A stretch of 11,132 nucleotides of DNA. It comes from an uncultured Verrucomicrobia subdivision 3 bacterium. Lineage in GTDB: Bacteria > Verrucomicrobiota > Verrucomicrobiia > Limisphaerales > UBA11358. This document shows, one piece after another, positions 5,543-11,132 of this stretch. The position numbers were made by a program, and so were the translations under genes. Under the pieces are notes generated by a model, which searched no databases, was not told where the DNA came from, and saw only the letters and a list, made by a program, of their open reading frames with translations. Each line of letters begins with the position of its first letter. Position 1 is the stretch's first letter. The stretch covers positions 1-11,132 of the forward strand of contig CAIOUK010000267.1 of assembly GCA_903861445.1 (NCBI GenBank). Reading direction: 5' to 3'.

Positions 5543-8500
5543 ATGACCCTGCGCGCACACAAGCAGTTCTGGCTGGTCGCCATCGGCGTCATTGTGGTCG
5601 CGCAGTTTGTTTGGGATTTGCTGGTGCCCAACGGTCTTGCGGATTGGATTTGGTATTTTCTTCCGGTTTATTTGTCGGTGCAGGTGGGCAATCGTTATTT
5701 TTCCTACGGCCTGGCCGCCGTGATTTCGTTGTTGATGTTGGTGGGGCTTTATCTTTCGCCGACCGGAATTGATTTTCACATGGCGCTGACGGGACGGCTG
5801 ATTGGGATGTGCGCCATCTGGTTGATGGCCGTGTTGATTGCGCACCAAAAGGACGCGCAGCAAAAGCTCGAGCGCACCGACCGCGCGTTGCGCACGATCA
5901 GCGAGTGCAATCAGGTGCTTGCGCGTGCCACCACCGAGGCTGCCCTGTTGCGCGATCTCTGCCAAATCATCATCGAGAGGGGCGGCTACCGGATGGCGTG
6001 GGTGGGGTTCGCGGAAAATGATTCGCAAAAAACCGTGCGCGTGGATGCCAGCGCCGGGTGCGAGGAGGGCTATCTGGAAAAAGCCGGAATCACCTGCTCT
6101 GAAACAGACGAGCGCGGACGCGGGCCGACGGGTATTTCCATCCGCACCGGGGAAACGGTGGTCTGCAATGATTTTCAAAGTGATGTGTGCACGGCGCCGT
6201 GGTGGGCCGAGGGGCGGAAGCGCGGTTATTTTTCCTCGATTACCATTCCGCTGAAACATGACGGCCGGAATTTTGGCGTGCTGGTGATTTACGCCGGTCA
6301 GCGCGACGCCTTTCATCCCACCGAAGTCGCCTTGCTCACCGAGTTGGCGGATGACTTGGCGTTCGGCATCAATTCCCTGCGGACGCGCCGGGAGCACGAG
6401 GCGGCGGAGGCGGCGCTGTTGGAAAACGCCGAGCAACTCAAGGAAGCCCAGCGTATTGCCAAGCTGGGCACTTATGTGCTGGATTTCGCCAGTGACAAGT
6501 GGAGCAGTTCGGATTTGCTCGACGGGATTTTCGGGATTGGCCCGGACTACGATCGCTCAGTGGCTGGGTGGGAAAAGTTGATCCATCCCGATGACCGCGC
6601 GATGATGGTTGACCATCTTCAAAATGAGGTGGTGGGTCAGAAACTTCCGTTCAACAAGCAATACCGGATTTTGCGCCACCGCGACCAGGCCGAACGCTGG
6701 GTGCATGGCTTGGGCCAGTTGGAGTTTGATGCTCAGGGGCGGCCGGTGAAAATGATTGGCACGATTCAGGACATCACCAAGAGCAAGCGGGCGATGGAGT
6801 TGATGGTTGCCTCGGAAATCCGCTATCGCCGGCTGTTTGAATCCGCCAAGGACGGCATTTTGATTTTGGATGCCACGACGGGCCGGGTGACGGATGTGAA
6901 TCCTTTTTTGACCGAGCTGCTGGGCTACACGTATGGGGAGTTCCTTGGCAAAAAAGTTTGGGAACTCGGTTTTCTCAAGGACGTCATCGCCAACGAGGCC
7001 AACTTCACGGAATTGCAGGCGAAGGAATACATCCGCTACGAAGACCTGGCGCTGGAAGCCCGCGATGGCCGCCGCATTGACGTGGAGTTTGTCAGCAACG
7101 TCTATCGGGTCAACGACCGCAAGGTGATTCAGTGCAACATCCGCGATAACACCGAGCACTCGCTGGCGGCGGAGCGGTTGCGTTTAAGCGAACAGTCTTA
7201 CCGCCGCCTGTTTGAACACATGAGTGAAGGGATGGCCTCTTGCCAGATGCTTTTTGAAAACGGCAAGGCGAAGGACTTTGTTTATCTCGAAGTGAATCCA
7301 AGATTCACCGAACTGACGGGACTGAAAGAGGTCGTTGGTAAATCGGTTTCGGAGCTGATTCCGGGTATTTGCGAAAAGGATCCCGAATTGATTGAAACCT
7401 ATGGCCGGGTGGCAGCGACCGGGAAACCCGAAAAGTTCGAGCGGTTTGTCGAGGGTCTGCAACAATGGTTCGCCGTGTCGGTGTTCAGCTCCCGCCCGGG
7501 TTTTTTTGTAGCCTTGTTTGATGTCATCACCGAGCGCAAGCAGGCGGAGGCGGCGCTCACGGCGATGGCGCAGCGCAACCAGACGATCTTGCAGGCCGCC
7601 AGCGATGGCATTCACGTTCTGGATGAGCGAGGCAATGTGGTGGAGGTCAATGAAGCGTTCTGCCGGATGCTGGGTTATACCCGCGAAGAAATGTTGCGCC
7701 TCAATGTGACGGACTGGGACGCGCAATGGTCGCCCGGAGAACTGTTGAAGAAGATTCGGGATTTGGTGGGCCAGCCGGCCGCCACCTTTGAGACCCGGCA
7801 TCGCCACAAGGACGGCACCGTCCGCGAGGTCGAAATCAATGCCGTTGGCGTCACGCTGGCGGGCAAAAATTTTCTCTATGCCTCCGCGCGCGACATTTCC
7901 GAGCGCCGGCGGGCGGCAGAAACCCAGATGCGGCTGGCCACCGCTGTTGAACAGGCGACAGATGCCATCGTTATTACCGACACGACCGGCGCGATTATTT
8001 ATTGCAATCCGGCATTTGAAAAATCCACCGGCTACACGCGTGCCGAGGCCCTCGGCCAAAATCCGCGCCTGCTCAAAAGCGGTAAGATGGAAGCCAACTT
8101 TTACCGGCAGATGTGGGAAACGTTGTTACATGGTCAGGTCTGGTCCGGTCGGCTGATCAACAAACGCAAGGACGGTGGACTTTATGAGGAAGATGCCAGT
8201 ATCACCCCCATCCGCAATGCGGCGGGCGAAACCACCCATTTCGTCGCCGTCAAACGCGACGTGACCCATGAAATGGAGTTGGAAAATCAAATGCGCCAAT
8301 CGCAAAAGATGCAAGCCATCGGCACGCTCGCCGGCGGCATCGCGCATGATTTCAATAACATCCTCACGATTCTGTTTGGCTATTGCAACCTGTTGCAGTT
8401 TGACCTCGCGGGGCATGCCGCCGCGCAAGAAAAGCTCGCGGAAATTCTAAAGTGCGGCCAGCGCGCGCAGGATTTGGTGCAGCAGATTTTGACCTTCAGC

Positions 8501-9430
8501 CGCCAGCGCGAGCAGGAACGACAGGTGATTCACCTCGAAGGCATTCTCAAGGAGGCCATGAAACTGCTGCGAGCATCGCTGCCGGCAGATATTCAAATCG
8601 AGACCGGCTTCGCGTCCGACACGCCGACGGTGCTGGCCGATGCGACGCAGATTTATCAGGTGATGATGAATCTCGGCACCAATGCGCTGCACGCGATGGA
8701 AGGCCGGCCCGGCAAACTCACCGTGAAACTGGAGGCGTTCCAGCCGGATGAGGAATTACTCCAGACGCAGCCGGATTTGCGCGCCAGCCGGTATGCGCGG
8801 TTGACCGTCACGGACACCGGTCACGGCATGGATGCGCGGACGCAGGAGCGCATCTTCGAGCCGTTCTTCACCACCAAACCAATCGGCAAAGGCACCGGCC
8901 TCGGTCTCGCGGTGGTGCATGGCATCATGGAGGCGCACGATGGCGTGATCACGGTGGCCAGTCAGCCCGGTCAGGGCACGACGTTCCAATTATATTTTCC
9001 GGAACAGGTGCAGGACGCAATGCTGACTGGAATGCCGGAGGATAAATTGCCCTTCGGTCACGGCCAAAAAGTCCTGATGGTGGACGATGAGGCCGCCTTG
9101 ACGGGGATTTATCAGCGGCTGCTGAAGATGTTGAAATACGAAGGCACCGTTACCAACAGCCCGCGCGATGCCGTGGCCCGCGTGCAGAGAAATCCGATGC
9201 AGTTTGACCTGGTTGTCACCGATCTGACCATGCCCGAGATGAACGGCCTGGAAGTGGCTCGCCAAATCCGCGCCCTGCGCCCCGACTTGCCCATCATTTT
9301 GGCCACGGGCTACAAAGCCACCGTGACGGAACGGCAATTGCGCGCCGCCGGCATCTGCGAACTGATGGAAAAACCGATTTCCCTGACCGCGCTGGCGGGC
9401 GTGCTCCGCAAAGTGCTGGGGAAAAAATAA
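5543..9430 (+). CDS. Membrane hybrid sensor histidine kinase (TM-GAF-PAS x5-DHp-ATPase-receiver)
   Basis: A 1295-residue sensor kinase. Four likely TM helices (about 9-28, 35-48, 54-71, 82-100) and a short coiled segment lead into a GAF domain (about 130-280: LCQIIIERGGYRMAWVGFAEND). Five PAS domains follow at about 300-415, 425-545, 550-668, 676-790 and 796-912. The DHp H-box is GGIAHDFNNIL with H935 as phosphoacceptor (NtrB-like type). The ATPase has the N box around N1043/N1047, G1 box DTGHGMD (1091-1097), F box FEPFFTTK and G2 box GKGTGLGLAVVHG. A C-terminal receiver (about 1174-1293) keeps D1181/D1182, phosphoacceptor D1227 (VVTDLTMPEMNG), T1255 and K1277, so both autokinase and receiver appear functional. 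The signal is unknown; a GAF and many PAS domains suggest several inputs, some perhaps cytoplasmic. It faces tail to tail a REC-LytTR regulator, a plausible but unproven partner. Confidence 0.96.
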   Translation: MTLRAHKQFWLVAIGVIVVAQFVWDLLVPNGLADWIWYFLPVYLSVQVGNRYFSYGLAAVISLLMLVGLYLSPTGIDFHMALTGRLIGMCAIWLMAVLIAHQKDAQQKLERTDRALRTISECNQVLARATTEAALLRDLCQIIIERGGYRMAWVGFAENDSQKTVRVDASAGCEEGYLEKAGITCSETDERGRGPTGISIRTGETVVCNDFQSDVCTAPWWAEGRKRGYFSSITIPLKHDGRNFGVLVIYAGQRDAFHPTEVALLTELADDLAFGINSLRTRREHEAAEAALLENAEQLKEAQRIAKLGTYVLDFASDKWSSSDLLDGIFGIGPDYDRSVAGWEKLIHPDDRAMMVDHLQNEVVGQKLPFNKQYRILRHRDQAERWVHGLGQLEFDAQGRPVKMIGTIQDITKSKRAMELMVASEIRYRRLFESAKDGILILDATTGRVTDVNPFLTELLGYTYGEFLGKKVWELGFLKDVIANEANFTELQAKEYIRYEDLALEARDGRRIDVEFVSNVYRVNDRKVIQCNIRDNTEHSLAAERLRLSEQSYRRLFEHMSEGMASCQMLFENGKAKDFVYLEVNPRFTELTGLKEVVGKSVSELIPGICEKDPELIETYGRVAATGKPEKFERFVEGLQQWFAVSVFSSRPGFFVALFDVITERKQAEAALTAMAQRNQTILQAASDGIHVLDERGNVVEVNEAFCRMLGYTREEMLRLNVTDWDAQWSPGELLKKIRDLVGQPAATFETRHRHKDGTVREVEINAVGVTLAGKNFLYASARDISERRRAAETQMRLATAVEQATDAIVITDTTGAIIYCNPAFEKSTGYTRAEALGQNPRLLKSGKMEANFYRQMWETLLHGQVWSGRLINKRKDGGLYEEDASITPIRNAAGETTHFVAVKRDVTHEMELENQMRQSQKMQAIGTLAGGIAHDFNNILTILFGYCNLLQFDLAGHAAAQEKLAEILKCGQRAQDLVQQILTFSRQREQERQVIHLEGILKEAMKLLRASLPADIQIETGFASDTPTVLADATQIYQVMMNLGTNALHAMEGRPGKLTVKLEAFQPDEELLQTQPDLRASRYARLTVTDTGHGMDARTQERIFEPFFTTKPIGKGTGLGLAVVHGIMEAHDGVITVASQPGQGTTFQLYFPEQVQDAMLTGMPEDKLPFGHGQKVLMVDDEAALTGIYQRLLKMLKYEGTVTNSPRDAVARVQRNPMQFDLVVTDLTMPEMNGLEVARQIRALRPDLPIILATGYKATVTERQLRAAGICELMEKPISLTALAGVLRKVLGKK

Positions 9431-9438
9431 CGGCGGCT

Positions 9439-9488
9439 GGCTAATGAATTTATCGCTGGGTTTATTCAGAAGCTGAAACTAATTAGCC
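9439..9488. terminator. Imperfect inverted repeat between convergent kinase and regulator genes
   Basis: The 13-base arms GGCTAATGAATTT (9439-9451) and AAACTAATTAGCC (9476-9488) pair with two mismatches around a 24-base loop. They fill most of the 64-base gap between the two convergent stop codons, where a bidirectional terminator is expected. The arms are A/T-rich and have no T tract of the classical kind, so function is uncertain. Confidence 0.35.
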
Positions 9489-9494
9489 GTGCGG

Positions 9495-10403
9495 TCAGCG
9501 GGTTTGAAACGCTTTTAGGGCGCGGTTGAATGCCGCCGTCTCGCGCTGGCTGACCGGAATGACTTCCTTAAATTCGCGCAGATGAATCTGTAATTTACCC
9601 GCCGCATTTTTCTCGACGAAATCCAGAAAGGCTAAATTCACGATTGCCTGCCGGTGCACGCGCACAAACTGACCGGGGGGCAATTCCTGTTCCCACTGCT
9701 TGAGCGATTTGCGAAACAGCAGATGCGAGTCTTGACCCCAATAGACATTGGAATATTCACCGTGGGCCAGCAGGGCCTTCACTTCGGAAAGTTTCAAAAA
9801 CTCTTTCCGGTTGCGATTTTTGATCAGCACCGCTTCGGGTGTGGTGGCGGATGATTTGTCTGTGTCCAAAGACGCGCGCACGCGCTGGACGATTTTATTT
9901 TGCGCCGTCGCCGCCGGCTCGTCCGTCGCCGCCAACCATTGCATGGCGGGTTTGCCCTGATTCAAATCGTGGATGATGCCGGCAAATGCCTGCGCCGCCT
10001 GCTCAATTTGTTGATCCAGTTGCTGCACCTGCTTTTGCCGGCGCGCCAACCGGGCGTTGACGGCTTCCAAAATTTCCGGCAGCTCCGCCGGCTTGGTGAT
10101 GAAATCGTCGCCGCCCAAATTCATGCTGCTGCGGATCTGGCCGCGATCCGTGCAGCCGCTGAAAAAAATCACCGGCACTTCGTTTAACCGGGGGTGCTGC
10201 CGCAAGGCCGCAACCACGCCGTGCCCGTCCAGTCCCGGCATCACGAGATCGCACAAAATCAAGTCGGGCGGCGCGGTCGTGGCCGCGTTCAACCCGTCCC
10301 GCCCATTGTGGGCCATCGCGACCGTGTGGCCCTGCCGACGCAAAAATTCGCCTAATATCAGGCAAATCTGCGGGTCGTCGTCAATGATGAGGATGTTGGC
10401 CAT
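9495..10403 (-). CDS. Response regulator with LytTR DNA-binding domain and HDLN linker
   Basis: A 302-residue cytoplasmic transcription regulator. The receiver (about 1-120) has the acid pair D8/D9, phosphoacceptor D52 (LILCDLVMPGLDGHG), S82 in IFFSG, and K104 (TKPAE). A helical linker (about 121-185), rich in Gln in its first half (RRQKQVQQLDQQIEQ), contains AGIIHDLNQGKPAMQWL with H145 in an HDxN box like that of histidine kinase DHp domains. The C-terminus (about 190-302) is LytTR: FLKLSEVKALLAHGEYSNVYW, then FVRVHRQAIVNLAFLDFVEK and EVIPVSQRE, the usual DNA-contacting signature. LytTR regulators bind direct repeats and commonly respond to membrane kinases. It lies downstream of the hpnJ-like gene on the same strand, 105 bases apart, and converges on the hybrid kinase. 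No clear Shine-Dalgarno precedes the ATG. Confidence 0.94.
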   Translation of the reverse strand: MANILIIDDDPQICLILGEFLRRQGHTVAMAHNGRDGLNAATTAPPDLILCDLVMPGLDGHGVVAALRQHPRLNEVPVIFFSGCTDRGQIRSSMNLGGDDFITKPAELPEILEAVNARLARRQKQVQQLDQQIEQAAQAFAGIIHDLNQGKPAMQWLAATDEPAATAQNKIVQRVRASLDTDKSSATTPEAVLIKNRNRKEFLKLSEVKALLAHGEYSNVYWGQDSHLLFRKSLKQWEQELPPGQFVRVHRQAIVNLAFLDFVEKNAAGKLQIHLREFKEVIPVSQRETAAFNRALKAFQTR

Positions 10404-10423
10404 GTGCGGTTAGCCTGAAAGTT

Positions 10424-10452
10424 TTGATAGCAGAATTAATTTATTAGCACAA
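10424..10452 (-). promoter_or_regulatory. Possible promoter of the REC-LytTR gene
   Basis: On the minus strand TTGTGC (10452-10447) and TATCAA (10429-10424) are 17 bases apart, in an A/T-rich stretch of the 105-base gap after the hpnJ-like gene. The -10 box ends 20 bases before the ATG. The -35 matches only three of six positions and the -10 four, so this is a weak candidate. Confidence 0.3.
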
Positions 10453-10508
10453 CCAATCTATCGGCCCGCCCGGTTTTCCGTTCGGTGGCAAATCAGCGTA
10501 AAATTAAA

Positions 10509-11132
10509 TCACGCGGCGGCGGCTTTCGCCGCCGTGAGGTCGGCTTTGCGCTGGTTGAGGCTCTTGAAAAATTCGTAGCCTTCGCGGCAGCGGCGCACCA
10601 TCACGTCCTTATCTTCGAGCATCGTCTTGATGATGCGTAGAATCGGTTTCGGGCGCAGATAATAGGCGCGATAAAAGCGGTCCACGGCCTCAAAAATTTC
10701 CTCCTTCGAGGCGTTCGGATATTCCAGCGTGCTTTGCTGGAGGCCGTCGGCGTGCAAAATGTCGCCCTTGTCTTTTTTGACGAACCAGCCGTTGAGCTTG
10801 GCCTGCTCGTAAAGCTCGGTGCCGGGATACGGCGCGGCGAGCGAAACTTGCAGCGAGAAGACGTCGAGTTCCTTCGCAAAATTGATCGTCTGCTCAATTG
10901 TCTCTTTCGTTTCCACCGGCAAACCGAGAATGAACGTGCCGTGAATCACCACGCCAGCCTGATGACAATCCTTCGTGAACTTTCGCATTTCGTCGGTGGT
11001 CACGCCCTTCTTGATGCGGGTGAGCGTTTCGTCGTTGCCACTTTCGTAGCCGACGAGAAACAGCCGGAGGCCGTTGTCCTTGAAAGATTTTATCGTGTCG
11101 TAATCGAGGTTCGCGCGGCTGTTGCAACTCCA
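10509..11132 (-). CDS. hpnJ: HpnJ-like radical SAM protein of hopanoid synthesis, 5' end cut off by window edge
   Basis: The 207 visible C-terminal residues enter from the right edge in frame, beginning WSCNSRANLDYDTIK, then LRLFLVGYESGNDETLTRIKKG, FTKDCHQAGVVIHGTFILGLPVETKETI, and VSLAAPYPGTELYEQAKLNGWF. These are late-barrel motifs of B12-binding-type radical SAM enzymes and closest, from memory, to HpnJ, which acts in forming the cyclitol ether head group of bacteriohopanetetrol. The N-terminal cobalamin-binding domain and the CxxxCxxC cluster motif are beyond the edge. The C-terminal part after the barrel (YRAYYLRPKPILRIIKTMLEDKD) also fits. A GTG at 11003 is internal, not a start. If the call is right, the organism makes composite hopanoids. 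Another radical SAM subfamily is possible. Confidence 0.78.
   Translation of the reverse strand, partial: WSCNSRANLDYDTIKSFKDNGLRLFLVGYESGNDETLTRIKKGVTTDEMRKFTKDCHQAGVVIHGTFILGLPVETKETIEQTINFAKELDVFSLQVSLAAPYPGTELYEQAKLNGWFVKKDKGDILHADGLQQSTLEYPNASKEEIFEAVDRFYRAYYLRPKPILRIIKTMLEDKDVMVRRCREGYEFFKSLNQRKADLTAAKAAAA
10517..10534 (-). terminator. GC-rich hairpin overlapping the 3' end of the hpnJ-like gene
   Basis: On the minus strand a perfect 7-base-pair stem CGGCGGC/GCCGCCG closes a GAAA tetraloop, within the last codons (an Ala-rich tail). About 10 bases further comes TTTAATTTT, just past the stop codon. The T-rich tract is offset from the stem, so this is only a fair intrinsic terminator; the repeat also simply encodes Ala. 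Confidence 0.4.

Noticed and set aside
4307..6436. 709-codon open frame on the minus strand
   Set aside because: It runs antisense to leuC, the tRNA and the kinase gene, has low-complexity Arg/His/Ala-rich composition typical of a shadow frame in GC-rich DNA, and includes an antisense-tRNA peptide.
7184..8059. 291-codon minus-strand frame (and 6557-7159)
   Set aside because: Both are antisense to PAS-domain coding sequence of the hybrid kinase and look like shadow frames.
10509..11003. GTG at 11003 as the start of the radical SAM gene
   Set aside because: The frame stays open to the window edge and the upstream residues (WSCNSRAN, VGYESGN) are conserved family motifs, so the GTG codes for an internal Val.
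1..11132. CRISPR arrays, insertion sequences, attachment sites, toxin-antitoxin or defence genes
   Set aside because: I found no regularly spaced repeats, transposase or integrase motifs, terminal inverted repeats or recognisable defence proteins on either strand.

Overview
The window looks like a chromosomal segment of a Gram-negative bacterium with fairly GC-rich DNA, and the gene types fit Verrucomicrobiota best (perhaps the Pedosphaera/Limisphaera side). That is inference from gene families, weak Shine-Dalgarno signals and gene style; no marker in the window settles it. I see no mobile element, phage gene or CRISPR array. Every base lies in or within about 260 bases of a gene.

Left part (1-2096): the 5' part of nuoB (complex I subunit B) runs off the left edge on the minus strand. 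It is divergent from a translationally coupled pair of thymidylate-kinase-like P-loop kinases (649-2096). The 255-base divergent spacer holds a perfect CRP-type palindrome and an 11-base-period direct repeat resembling a Pho box. The second kinase has Arg in place of the Walker A Lys, and both lack the usual Arg-Glu-Pro motif of Tmk.

Middle left (2100-3809): a minus-strand cluster reads, in order of transcription, a small HDxN helical protein, an ECF sigma factor, a one-pass membrane protein (likely anti-sigma) and a membrane-anchored Spy/CpxP/CnrX-like periplasmic protein. This resembles the CnrYXH design, in which a periplasmic sensor controls a sigma factor through a membrane anti-sigma factor. 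It ends 3 bases from the second kinase gene, tail to tail.

Middle (3950-5470): an isolated aconitase-superfamily gene of the LeuC/homoaconitase type with all three cluster cysteines but no adjacent small-subunit gene, then tRNA-Ile(CAT), the lysidine-modified AUA decoder, with its CCA encoded.

Right part (5543-11132): a 1295-residue membrane hybrid histidine kinase (four likely TM helices, GAF, five PAS, DHp, ATPase, receiver) faces tail to tail a response regulator with receiver, an HDLN-containing helical linker and a LytTR DNA-binding domain. Further right, the 3' two-thirds or less of an HpnJ-like radical SAM hopanoid enzyme runs in from the right edge on the minus strand.

The most interesting items are the tandem kinase pair with the Walker A substitution, the CnrYXH-like sigma module with its extra HDxN protein, the REC-HDLN-LytTR regulator, the two operator-like sites upstream of nuoB, and sigma-70-like promoters whose -10 boxes lie only 9 bases before the ATG of leuC and of the hybrid kinase, suggesting nearly leaderless mRNAs.
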